DNA of 12,133 nucleotides from Azoarcus sp. (GCA_031282905.1 JAITCV010000179.1:1-12133); one strand, 5' to 3'; shown: positions 1 through 6,225, counted from the first letter of the stretch. Notes: a model not told the origin generated them from the letters alone. Made by a program: numbers and translations.

Positions 1-118
1 ACTTCTTCGACAGGATCGTCGTGATCGCCGCCGTCAGCGTCGTCTTGCCATGGTCAACGTGACCGATCGTCCCCACGTTTACGTGCGGCTTCGTACGCTC
101 GAACTTGCCTTTAGCCAT
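1..118 (-). CDS. tuf: Elongation factor Tu, N-terminal part (cut by window edge)
   Basis: GTPase that delivers aminoacyl-tRNA to the ribosomal A site in the cytoplasm. Only the first 39 codons are in the window; the rest lies beyond position 1. The translated piece starts MAKGKFERTKPHVNVGTIGH and continues into the P-loop VDHGKTT, which is diagnostic of EF-Tu. The ATG at 118 is preceded by a GAGGAAG ribosome binding site about 7 bases away. It lies 31 bases after fusA on the same strand, so it is the last gene of a standard str operon (rpsL-rpsG-fusA-tuf). Many proteobacteria carry a second tuf copy elsewhere, which cannot be judged here. Confidence 0.97.
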   Translation of the reverse strand, partial: MAKGKFERTKPHVNVGTIGHVDHGKTTLTAAITTILSKK

Positions 119-149
119 GTTTGCTTCCTCGTTTGTCCAGTCGTGAAAA

Positions 150-2246
150 TTACTTGCGATTGCTGATGACGGCTTCGGCCACGCTCTTGGGCGCTTCGAC
201 GTAGTGCTTGAACTCCATCGAATAGGTCGCGCGGCCCTGGGTGAGCGAGCGCAACTGGGTCGCATAGCCGAACATCTCGGCCAGCGGCACCTCGGCCTTG
301 ATTTCCTTCACGCCGCCGGGCAGGTCGTCCATGCCCTGAACGATGCCGCGCCGTCCGGAGAGGTCGCCCATGACGTTGCCCATGTAGTCTTCCGGCGTTT
401 CGACGACCACGGCCATCATGGGCTCCAGCAGAACCGGATTGGCCCTGCGCATCGCGTCCTTGAAGGCCATCGAGGCGGCCATCTTGAAGGCGTTTTCGTT
501 CGAGTCCACGTCGTGGTAGGAACCGTCGAACAGCGTGACCTTGACATCCACCACCGGGAAACCGGCGAGCACACCGTTGGGCAGGGTTTCCTGCAAGCCC
601 TTGTCGACCGCCGGGATATATTCGCGCGGCACCACGCCGCCCTTGATGGCGTCGACGAATTCGTAGCCCTTGCCGGCCTCGTTCGGTTCCAGCTTGATCC
701 AGACGTGACCATATTGGCCGCGTCCGCCAGATTGCTTGACGAACTTGCCTTCCTGTTCGACCGCCTTGCGGATCGCTTCGCGGTAGGCCACTTGTGGCGC
801 GCCGACGTTGGCTTCGACGTTGAATTCGCGCTTCATGCGGTCGACGATGACTTCGAGGTGCAGTTCGCCCATGCCGGAGATGATGGTCTGGCCGGATTCC
901 TCGTCGGTGCGGACGCGGAACGAGGGGTCTTCCGCCGCCAGGCGACCGAGCGCGATGCCCATTTTTTCCTGGTCGCCCTTGGTCTTGGGTTCGACGGCGA
1001 CATGGATCACCGGCTCGGGGAAGACCATGCGTTCGAGGATGATGGGCGCGTCGGGGTCGCACAGGGTCTCGCCCGTGGTGACTTCCTTCAGGCCGATACA
1101 CGCGGCGATGTCACCCGCCAGCACTTCCTTGATTTCGGCGCGGTCGTTGGCGTGCATCTGCACGATGCGGCCGATGCGCTCTTTCTTGCGCTTCACGGGG
1201 TTATAGACCGTGGAGCCGGATTCCAGCACACCCGAATAGACGCGGATGAAGGTCAGTTGCCCGACGAAAGGATCGGTCGCCAGCTTGAACGCGAGCGCGG
1301 AGAACTTTGCCGAGTCATCGGCGGCGCGGGAATCGGGACGTTCATGTTCGTCCTCGCCCGTCACCGGGGGAATATCGACCGGCGAGGGCAGAAATTCGAT
1401 CACCGCGTCAAGCATGCGCTGCACGCCCTTGTTCTTGAAGGCGCTGCCGCACAGCATGGGCTGGATTTCGCAGGCGATGGTGCGCAGGCGCAAGCCCAGC
1501 TTGATCTTGTCCTCGGGGAGTTCGCCACTCTCCAAGTACTCGTCCATGAGTTCCTCGGAGGCTTCGGCGGCAGCTTCGATCATCTGTTCGCGCCATGTTT
1601 TGGCATCGTCGAGCAGTTCGGCGGGAATGTCGCGGTAGTCGAACTTCATGCCCTGGGAAGCTTCGTCCCAGTAGATCGCCTTCATCTTGATGAGGTCGAC
1701 CACGCCGGCGAACTTGTCCTCGGCGCCGATCGGGATCACGACCGGCACCGGATGCGCCTTCAGGCGGGTCTTCATCTGGTCGACGACCTTGAAGAAATTC
1801 GCGCCGGAGCGGTCCATCTTGTTCACGAAGGCCAAGCGCGGCACCTTGTACTTGGTCGCCTGCCGCCATACGGTCTCGGACTGCGGCTGCACGCCGCCCA
1901 CGGCGCAATACACCATGCACGCGCCATCGAGCACGCGCATCGAGCGTTCCACCTCGATGGTGAAATCGACGTGCCCCGGCGTATCGATGATATTGAAGCG
2001 ATGTTCGGGGAAGTTCAGATCCATCCCCTTCCAGAAACACGTGGTCGCTGCGGAAGTAATGGTGATGCCGCGCTCCTGCTCCTGAACCATCCAGTCCATG
2101 GTGGCCGCGCCATCGTGCACCTCGCCGATCTTGTGATTGACACCGGTGTAATAAAGGATGCGCTCGGTCGTCGTCGTCTTGCCGGCGTCGATATGGGCGG
2201 AGATACCGATGTTGCGATAGCGTTCAATAGGAGTCTTGCGGGCCAC
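150..2246 (-). CDS. fusA: Elongation factor G
   Basis: Ribosomal translocase GTPase, also acting in ribosome recycling. The 698-residue product has the expected family length. The GTPase motifs are visible near the N-terminus: AHIDAGKTT (P-loop, about 17-25), DTPGHVDF (about 88-95) and NKMD (about 142). The long domain IV/V region ends in AEAVISNRK. The start codon is GTG (base 2246), giving MARKTPIERYRNIGISAHID, with an AGGAT-type ribosome binding site about 9 bases upstream. No in-frame ATG fits the family N-terminus better. It sits between rpsG (107-base gap) and tuf (31-base gap) on one strand, as in other str operons. No truncation or frameshift is seen. Confidence 0.98.
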   Translation of the reverse strand: MARKTPIERYRNIGISAHIDAGKTTTTERILYYTGVNHKIGEVHDGAATMDWMVQEQERGITITSAATTCFWKGMDLNFPEHRFNIIDTPGHVDFTIEVERSMRVLDGACMVYCAVGGVQPQSETVWRQATKYKVPRLAFVNKMDRSGANFFKVVDQMKTRLKAHPVPVVIPIGAEDKFAGVVDLIKMKAIYWDEASQGMKFDYRDIPAELLDDAKTWREQMIEAAAEASEELMDEYLESGELPEDKIKLGLRLRTIACEIQPMLCGSAFKNKGVQRMLDAVIEFLPSPVDIPPVTGEDEHERPDSRAADDSAKFSALAFKLATDPFVGQLTFIRVYSGVLESGSTVYNPVKRKKERIGRIVQMHANDRAEIKEVLAGDIAACIGLKEVTTGETLCDPDAPIILERMVFPEPVIHVAVEPKTKGDQEKMGIALGRLAAEDPSFRVRTDEESGQTIISGMGELHLEVIVDRMKREFNVEANVGAPQVAYREAIRKAVEQEGKFVKQSGGRGQYGHVWIKLEPNEAGKGYEFVDAIKGGVVPREYIPAVDKGLQETLPNGVLAGFPVVDVKVTLFDGSYHDVDSNENAFKMAASMAFKDAMRRANPVLLEPMMAVVVETPEDYMGNVMGDLSGRRGIVQGMDDLPGGVKEIKAEVPLAEMFGYATQLRSLTQGRATYSMEFKHYVEAPKSVAEAVISNRK

Positions 2247-2313
2247 GATAGTTATCCTGCCTTCGGTTGTCGCGCGAGCACGCGATCGTCTGTCATTGCG
2301 TCATAAAGCAATC

Positions 2314-2331
2314 GAGCCCTTCACAGGGCCC
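2314..2331 (-). other. Hairpin in rpsG-fusA spacer
   Basis: Bases 2314-2320 (GAGCCCT) pair with 2325-2331 (AGGGCCC) around a four-base loop, with one G-U pair in the RNA. It lies between the rpsG stop and the fusA ribosome binding site on the transcribed strand. No T run follows, so it is not an intrinsic terminator. It may be an mRNA processing or stability element, or simply chance in a GC-rich spacer. Confidence 0.35.
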
Positions 2332-2353
2332 GATGCGCCGTCAAGCCAAAAAA

Positions 2354-2824
2354 TCAAAAACGGTAATGGGAGAAAGCCTTGTTGGCTTCGGCCATGCGGT
2401 GCACTTCTTCGCGTTTCTTCATCGCCGCGCCACGGCCTTCCGCCGCTTCGAGCAACTCACCCGCCAGGCGCTGGGCCATCGACTTTTCGGCGCGCTTGCG
2501 GGCGGCCTCGCGCAGCCAGCGCATCGACAGCGCCATGCGGCGGGAAGGGCGCACTTCGACCGGCACCTGATAGTTTGCCCCGCCAACGCGGCGGCTCTTG
2601 ACTTCCACCACCGGCTTGACGTTGGTCACTGCGGCGGAGAACACCTCCAGCGGGTCCTTGGCGGCCTTGGTGCTGATGTGCTCGAACGCGCCATAGACGA
2701 TGCGCTCCGCAACCGACTTCTTGCCGGACTGCATGATGACATTGATGAACTTGGAGACATCCTGCGAGGCAAACTTCGGATCGGGCAGGATTTCACGTTT
2801 CGGTACTTCACGACGACGCGGCAT
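2354..2824 (-). CDS. rpsG: 30S ribosomal protein S7
   Basis: Primary 16S rRNA-binding protein of the 30S head that nucleates assembly and lies at the tRNA exit site. In enterobacteria it also represses the str operon translationally. The 156-residue product begins MPRRREVPKREILPDPKFAS and ends ANKAFSHYRF, with the conserved GGANYQVPVEVRP segment near residues 81-93; length and ends match the family. The ATG at 2824 follows a GAGAGG ribosome binding site 8 bases upstream. The rpsL-rpsG gap is only 36 bases, shorter than the enterobacterial spacer that carries the S7 regulatory site, so E. coli-style control by S7 is uncertain. Confidence 0.98.
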   Translation of the reverse strand: MPRRREVPKREILPDPKFASQDVSKFINVIMQSGKKSVAERIVYGAFEHISTKAAKDPLEVFSAAVTNVKPVVEVKSRRVGGANYQVPVEVRPSRRMALSMRWLREAARKRAEKSMAQRLAGELLEAAEGRGAAMKKREEVHRMAEANKAFSHYRF

Positions 2825-2860
2825 GACAACAACCTCTCGATATTGGACAAAACCAGCCCG

Positions 2861-3238
2861 TCAGGACTGTTTCGGACGCTTGGCGCCGTATTTGGAGCGC
2901 GACTGCTTGCGATCCTTGACCCCTTGAAGGTCGAGGGAGCCGCGAACGATGTGGTAGCGCACCCCTGGCAAGTCCTTCACCCGTCCGCCGCGAATCAGCA
3001 CCACCGAGTGTTCTTGCAGGTTGTGGCCTTCGCCACCGATGTAGGAGATGACTTCGAAACCGTTGGTCAGACGAACCTTGGCGACCTTGCGCAACGCGGA
3101 GTTCGGTTTCTTCGGTGTCGTCGTATAGACACGGGTACACACTCCGCGCTTCTGCGGACACGCATCGAGCGCGGGCACCTTGCTCTTGACCACCTCGACC
3201 TGGCGCGGCTTGCGAACGAGCTGATTGATTGTTGGCAT
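2861..3238 (-). CDS. rpsL: 30S ribosomal protein S12
   Basis: Decoding-centre protein of the small ribosomal subunit and target of streptomycin-resistance mutations. The 125-residue product starts MPTINQLVRKPRQ and has the conserved TTPKKPNSALRK and GRVKDLPGVRYH segments. K43 and K88 are the unmutated residues, so the protein predicts streptomycin sensitivity; D89 is the residue that is methylthiolated in E. coli. The frame stays open upstream to 3724, but the family N-terminus fixes the ATG at 3238. The ribosome binding site is weak (GGAAA about 11 bases upstream) and lies directly after a terminator-like hairpin (3254-3287). It is the first gene of the str operon. Confidence 0.97.
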   Translation of the reverse strand: MPTINQLVRKPRQVEVVKSKVPALDACPQKRGVCTRVYTTTPKKPNSALRKVAKVRLTNGFEVISYIGGEGHNLQEHSVVLIRGGRVKDLPGVRYHIVRGSLDLQGVKDRKQSRSKYGAKRPKQS

Positions 3239-3253
3239 GACGTAAGAATTTCC

Positions 3254-3287
3254 AAAAAACCGAGGCAGCCCACCATGGGCCGCCTCG
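3254..3287 (-). terminator. Intrinsic terminator-like hairpin in the rpsL leader
   Basis: On the minus strand CGAGGC-G-GCCCA pairs with TGGGC-T-GCCTCG around a TGG loop (bases 3261-3287): eleven Watson-Crick pairs interrupted by one mismatch. One G and then six T residues follow (3254-3259). This is the canonical shape of a Rho-independent terminator. It lies downstream of the str promoter and only 15 bases before the rpsL start codon, so it fits a leader attenuator. It could also serve as a stop for transcripts reading through from the nif operon. The structure is seen directly; the regulatory role is inferred. Confidence 0.8.
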
Positions 3288-3291
3288 AGTA

Positions 3292-3317
3292 GTTGATTCC
3301 GGCGCGGTTGATTCCGG
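3292..3317 (-). repeat. Direct repeat in the rpsL leader
   Basis: The 11-base word GTTGATTCCGG occurs at 3292-3302 and again at 3307-3317, separated by four bases (15-base period). It lies between the str promoter and the leader hairpin. It could be a protein or RNA binding element, or a slippage duplication. Confidence 0.6.
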
Positions 3318-3363
3318 TTGTGGTCGACCATGACAGATAAAATCGACCTACAAAAGACTGCGG

Positions 3364-3393
3364 ATTCTAGTCCAGAACTACGCGCGGAGTCAA
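3364..3393 (-). promoter_or_regulatory. Sigma-70 promoter of the str operon
   Basis: On the minus strand TTGACT (3388-3393) and TAGAAT (3364-3369) are separated by 18 bases, each hexamer one mismatch from consensus. The predicted start near 3357 leaves a leader of about 120 bases before rpsL. A strong constitutive promoter is what a ribosomal protein operon needs. The -35 hexamer overlaps the stop codon of the transposase remnant. Confidence 0.75.
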
Positions 3394-3553
3394 CGCCTGA
3401 GCGCGCCTTTGTCGCGAGCCTTGTGTATCTGATCGAGTTTTTCGAAGTGGGAGAAGATTCGGCGAAAGCCTTGAGCCGACGAAACAGACGCTCGACTTCG
3501 TGGCAGTGACGGGACAGGACTCGATCATATTCCCAAGGATAGCCCCGGCACGG
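3390..3553 (-). pseudogene. IS5-like transposase C-terminal fragment, frameshifted
   Basis: The minus strand encodes GYPWEYDRVLSRHCHEVERL followed by FRRLKA, then, after a one-base deletion near 3467, FRRIFSHFEKLDQIH and a TGA at 3390-3392. The YDR...RH.VERLFRRLK.FRRIF.RFEKLD pattern is the C-terminal region of IS5-family DDE transposases, including the conserved glutamate (VER). Everything upstream of this is missing, and the end is also cut, because intact members continue past EKLD into a hydrophobic tail. It is therefore a dead remnant of about 55 codons. No terminal inverted repeats or target duplication were found. Family assignment is from recognition of the motif, not a search. Confidence 0.7.
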
Positions 3554-3663
3554 GTAAGCGGATTCTGACTGGAAAAGGGGCGGCCTGGGTATCCTCGACG
3601 ACGCTTCACCCGGGCTAAACGGGCTATAAGCGGCTCCTGTTTTTCCTTTTCCCCCATGATGCT

Positions 3664-3951
3664 TTACGCCGCTACTGCGGAGGGTGAATAGCTGTAGCAC
3701 TTTTTCGGGCAGACCCGGTTGCATGCGCCACAGCCGATACAGTCGGCGGCATTTTTCAAGGTCATGACCGAGGCATCACCTCCGTCGTCATCGTCATCGT
3801 CGGTGGCTTTTTCGACCAGGTCGAGCACATCGCGCGGACAGACCTTGAAGCAACGGCCACAGCCAATGCATGCGTCCTGGTTGATGGCGGTGACGAATTC
3901 GGGCACCCAGATGGTGCCGCCAAGGGTCAGACCGGTAATGTTTTCGGGCAT
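3664..3951 (-). CDS. fdxB: Nif-specific ferredoxin III (FdxB type, 2[4Fe-4S])
   Basis: A 95-residue cytoplasmic iron-sulfur protein thought to carry electrons in nitrogenase function or cofactor assembly. Two four-cysteine motifs are visible: C28-x2-C31-x2-C34-x3-C38 and C71-x2-C74-x2-C77-x3-C81, with an extra C85. They are separated by an acidic linker with six consecutive aspartates (51-56). The opening MPENITGLTLGGTIWVPEFV is typical of the nif ferredoxin III family. The ATG at 3951 has AAGGAG 8 bases upstream; the frame extends further upstream without homology, so this start is firm. It lies 20 bases after the preceding small gene and is the last gene of the nif operon here. The low-complexity aspartate run is normal for the family. 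Confidence 0.9.
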   Translation of the reverse strand: MPENITGLTLGGTIWVPEFVTAINQDACIGCGRCFKVCPRDVLDLVEKATDDDDDDGGDASVMTLKNAADCIGCGACNRVCPKKCYSYSPSAVAA

Positions 3952-3971
3952 CTCTCGCACTCCTTGCGTGT

Positions 3972-4232
3972 TCAGTCCCCAGCCTGCGCCCGGGCCGCGA
4001 TGACGATGCCGGTGGCAAGATCGTAATCGCGGGTGAATTCCAGGCAATGGCCGCTGACGTTGGTGAAAAGGAAAAATAAATGTTCGGGCGTCTCCAGCAT
4101 GGGTTCGAGCCGGGCGGGCACATCGTCTTCGCCGCATTCGGTAAACATCACCCCGGGAAATTGCCCGCGCAACCGAACAGCATCTTTGACCGGCACGGCG
4201 GCCACGGCGGTCAGGGTCTCCCTGGAGATCAT
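3972..4232 (-). CDS. Small nif-operon protein of unknown function (DUF6129-like)
   Basis: An 86-residue acidic soluble protein without cysteine motifs, signal peptide or membrane segments. It begins MISRETLTAVAAVPVKDAVR and contains the aromatic stretch EHLFFLFTNVSGHCLEF in its middle. It resembles a small family I recall between the FeMo-co carrier gene and the ferredoxin III gene of proteobacterial nif clusters (DUF6129), but that link is from memory. Its ATG overlaps the stop of the upstream gene as ATGA (4229-4232), which suggests translational coupling to the NafY/NifY-type protein and a shared task such as cofactor handling. A GGAG ribosome binding site is about 8 bases upstream. No biochemical role can be assigned from sequence. 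Confidence 0.8.
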   Translation of the reverse strand: MISRETLTAVAAVPVKDAVRLRGQFPGVMFTECGEDDVPARLEPMLETPEHLFFLFTNVSGHCLEFTRDYDLATGIVIAARAQAGD

Positions 4233-4966
4233 CGCGCTTCTCCGGCGAGCGCCGCTTCCTCATACTTCGCCAGCGAGGCTGCCGACACACCCATGACGCG
4301 AGCAAGCCAAGGCGGCGGCGTGGCGATGCTGGTTTGCAGGCGAATGAGCACTTCGCGCGCGGGACCTCCCCTGGGTTGCTTGATGGGATGTACGCCAGCG
4401 CGCACCACCTTGGCCGCCGCCGGCCCGCCGATGGATTGCAGGTACACGATATGGCAGTCGGACACCAGCGCGGCGCGAGCCGCATTCTTGTCTTCAGCTT
4501 CGTCGGCATCCAGCGCGCCGCGTACGTCGATCAGCGTTACCGTGTCGGCGGAGACCTGATAGATCAGGAAACGCTCACAGGAGCCAAAGTGGCCGTCGAG
4601 TTCCTCGCCGTGGTTGGAGGCGACGCCGACTCGAATGGATCGCGGAATTGCTCCTTCCCGGTAAGGTTCTACTGTCGGCAGGTCGCTCCTCTCGCCTTCT
4701 CCCTTGAAAATCTGGTGGATGGCCTTGAGGGTTGCGAGCGGTACGCCCACTGCGCAGTTTTCTTCGGCATGATCGCCCGCCAGGATTTCGCGCAGATCTT
4801 CCACCGTGACCTGGGCCAGCTTGGCTTCGGTGAGCGGCAGGTTGTGGCGTTCGGCGAGCGCGCTCACGAATGCCGTGATGTCGATGTGTTCCAACATGCG
4901 GGCGGCAAGCGCGATGCGCAGCGCGGCTTCGCGGGAAGCGGTACGGTGAGTGTCGGTTTTGCCCAT
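4229..4966 (-). CDS. nifY: NafY/NifY-type nitrogenase cofactor carrier
   Basis: Accessory protein expected to bind FeMo-co and/or apo-dinitrogenase during MoFe protein maturation. The 245-residue product has two parts. A helical N-terminal region (about 14-90) matches the N-terminal domain of NafY. A C-terminal domain of the NifX/NafY/NifB-C family (about 110-212) starts IRVGVASNHGEELDGHFGSC. H126 in the DGHFG motif corresponds to the conserved histidine implicated in FeMo-co binding in NafY. The ATG at 4966 has TAAGGAG 7 bases upstream; longer readings of the frame overlap the ferredoxin gene and lack homology. The two-domain length (about 240) separates it from NifX (about 150-160). NafY versus NifY cannot be settled from one sequence. 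Confidence 0.88.
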   Translation of the reverse strand: MGKTDTHRTASREAALRIALAARMLEHIDITAFVSALAERHNLPLTEAKLAQVTVEDLREILAGDHAEENCAVGVPLATLKAIHQIFKGEGERSDLPTVEPYREGAIPRSIRVGVASNHGEELDGHFGSCERFLIYQVSADTVTLIDVRGALDADEAEDKNAARAALVSDCHIVYLQSIGGPAAAKVVRAGVHPIKQPRGGPAREVLIRLQTSIATPPPWLARVMGVSAASLAKYEEAALAGEAR

Positions 4967-4994
4967 CGGCAAACTCCTTATATGCGCGGGCATT

Positions 4995-5183
4995 TCAGGC
5001 ATACGCGATGCTGCCCGACGGACAGACGTCCATGCACTTGGGTGAATCGTGATCCTCACACTCCGTACAGCTATCGGCATTGACGACGAGATTGCCTTTC
5101 TTGATGCTGATGGACTTGGTTGGACAGACCGGAATGCAGTCGTCGCAGCGTGTGCATTCATCCACGTTGATGGTGACAGCCAT
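4995..5183 (-). CDS. fdxN: Small 2[4Fe-4S] ferredoxin (FdxN-like)
   Basis: A 62-residue bacterial-type ferredoxin, a likely low-potential electron carrier towards nitrogenase. Cluster motif 1 is C10-x2-C13-x2-C16-x3-C20-P. Motif 2 is C39-x2-C42-x7-C50-x3-C54-P, so seven residues rather than two separate its second and third cysteines. That spacing is the hallmark of the Allochromatium/YfhL-type ferredoxins, but the C-terminal extension of that group is absent: the protein ends GSIAYA six residues after P55. The ATG at 5183 has AAGGA upstream. It lies 40 bases after nifT and 28 bases before the NafY/NifY-type gene, on the same strand. Confidence 0.88.
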   Translation of the reverse strand: MAVTINVDECTRCDDCIPVCPTKSISIKKGNLVVNADSCTECEDHDSPKCMDVCPSGSIAYA

Positions 5184-5223
5184 GATGATGTCCTTGTGTT
5201 TGCTTGCGTTTGCGTTACGGCTT

Positions 5224-5451
5224 TCAGTCTTCCGCCGCCACCAGCCGCCGGGCGGCAACCGAGATCGGCAGGCGTTCGGGCTTGGGCATGGGGTCGACGT
5301 AGTAGATGCCGCCGTTTTCCAGTTTCAGTTCGCCGCCCCATTTTTCCGGGGTGTCGAACTCGATCGAACGGATGTCGGCTTCCATGTCGCGCTTGGGAAG
5401 GTAGAACACCAACCCGCCTGCGGGTTTTTCTCGAATCATGATGTTGGCCAT
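5224..5451 (-). CDS. nifT: NifT/FixU family protein
   Basis: A 75-residue conserved nif-operon protein. Its precise role is unknown; loss gives little phenotype where tested, and a maturation role has been proposed. The sequence starts MANIMIREKPAGGLVFYLPK and contains EKWGGELKLENGGIYYVDP, the characteristic NifT core. The length matches the family (about 70-80). The ATG at 5451 has AAAGGAA 8 bases upstream. In Azotobacter-like clusters nifT follows nifK directly; here an amidotransferase-like gene is inserted between them, 30 bases upstream of nifT. Confidence 0.92.
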   Translation of the reverse strand: MANIMIREKPAGGLVFYLPKRDMEADIRSIEFDTPEKWGGELKLENGGIYYVDPMPKPERLPISVAARRLVAAED

Positions 5452-5481
5452 GCGTCAGTTCCTTTCAGTGAAGTCCGCCCG

Positions 5482-6174
5482 TCATGCGTCCAGATTACGT
5501 AGCCAGGTGTTGAAAACCGCATGCGCGGCGTTGCTCAAACGTACCTGCACGTGGCCGGCTTCGGCACGCAGGGCGCGGGGATCGATGCCCGCCTGGCCGA
5601 TTTCGCAGGCATGACCGACCAGCCATCTTTCGAGTTTGCGCACCTCGGCTTCCAGGTGGAATTGCAGGCCCAGAACCTTGCGTCCCAGTGCGAATGCCTG
5701 ATTGGCGCAGACCGGCGTGCTCGCCAGTTTGAGCGTACCCGGCGGAATGTCGAACTGGTCTCCATGCCAATGCAATACCGGCGTGTCGCCCACGGCGGCC
5801 AGAGCCGAGGCGCGGCCTTCGGGCGTCAAGATGAGCGGGGAGAAACCGATTTCCTTGACGCCCATCGGCTGCACCTTGGCGCCCAATGCGCGGGCGATGA
5901 GTTGCGCACCCAGGCAGATGCCCAGCAACGGCCGTCCCGCGCTCAAGCGTTCGCGCACGACGGACAATTCCCTTTCCAGGAAAGGATAAATTTGTTCGTC
6001 ATCAACCCCAATGGGCGCGCCGAGCACGAGCAACAAATCGGCTCGCGCGCCATCGCCGAGGTCGTCGAGCGCAGGATCGAGATAATGCAGTTCGTAGCCT
6101 TGCCCGGACAGCACGGTTTCGAGGTTGCCCGCGTCCTCGAAATGGATATGGCGCAAAGCGATGGCCGTTTTCAT
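5482..6174 (-). CDS. Class I glutamine amidotransferase-like protein in the nif operon
   Basis: A 230-residue stand-alone class I (triad) amidotransferase domain of the GuaA/YP type, which would hydrolyse glutamine to glutamate and ammonia or act on a related gamma-glutamyl substrate. The nucleophile elbow is GICLGAQ with C87; the other triad residues are H173 and E175 in LGLQFHLEAE. The HWHGDQFDIP segment (135-144) is the usual substrate-pocket stretch of this subgroup. All three catalytic residues are present, so activity is expected. No synthetase domain is fused, so the acceptor is unknown. The ATG at 6174 lies 5 bases after AAGGAG; a TTG one codon upstream is too close to that site. It lies 51 bases after nifK and 30 before nifT. 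A link to nitrogen status or nitrogenase regulation is inferred from position only. Confidence 0.88.
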   Translation of the reverse strand: MKTAIALRHIHFEDAGNLETVLSGQGYELHYLDPALDDLGDGARADLLLVLGAPIGVDDEQIYPFLERELSVVRERLSAGRPLLGICLGAQLIARALGAKVQPMGVKEIGFSPLILTPEGRASALAAVGDTPVLHWHGDQFDIPPGTLKLASTPVCANQAFALGRKVLGLQFHLEAEVRKLERWLVGHACEIGQAGIDPRALRAEAGHVQVRLSNAAHAVFNTWLRNLDA

Positions 6175-6190
6175 CAAAGCTCCTTCCAGA

Positions 6191-6211
6191 AATCAAGGGT
6201 CGGGCTTGATT
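6191..6211 (-). other. Hairpin in nifK-amidotransferase spacer
   Basis: Bases 6191-6197 (AATCAAG) and 6205-6211 (CTTGATT) form a perfect 7-bp inverted repeat with a 7-base loop, between the nifK stop and the next ribosome binding site. No T run follows. It may protect the 3' end of nifHDK mRNA or mark a processing site. Confidence 0.5.
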
Positions 6212-6225
6212 CCCTGTCTTCTCGA

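Larger units (their letters stand above)
3239..3663. other. nif-str junction, no intact gene
   Basis: This 425-base stretch between the fdxB-type stop and the rpsL start holds, in the direction of transcription, a transposase fragment, the str promoter, an 11-base direct repeat and a terminator-like hairpin, each listed separately. The first 110 bases after the fdxB stop contain no convincing terminator for the nif operon. The only repeat seen there is a distant GGAAAAGG/CCTTTTCC pair, too widely spaced to be a terminator. Confidence 0.7.

Noticed and set aside
204..2306. 700-codon plus-strand frame antisense to fusA
   Set aside because: Shadow of the EF-G gene: histidine- and leucine-rich translation with no family features.
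3571..3654. GGAAAAGG/CCTTTTCC inverted repeat after the fdxB-type gene as nif terminator or IS ends
   Set aside because: The arms are about 65-75 bases apart, only 8 bases long and without a T run; low-complexity words like these recur by chance.
3367..3657. 96-codon minus-strand frame after the fdxB-type gene
   Set aside because: It runs out of phase with the transposase remnant over most of its length, has no ribosome binding site of note and shows no family similarity.
2861..3724. rpsL read as a 287-residue protein
   Set aside because: The extra N-terminal part runs through the leader hairpin, the promoter and the transposase remnant; S12 homology begins only at the ATG at 3238.
3664..3951. 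Six-aspartate run in the ferredoxin as a sequencing or slippage artefact
   Set aside because: An acidic linker between the two cluster motifs is normal in nif-specific ferredoxin III proteins and the frame stays intact.
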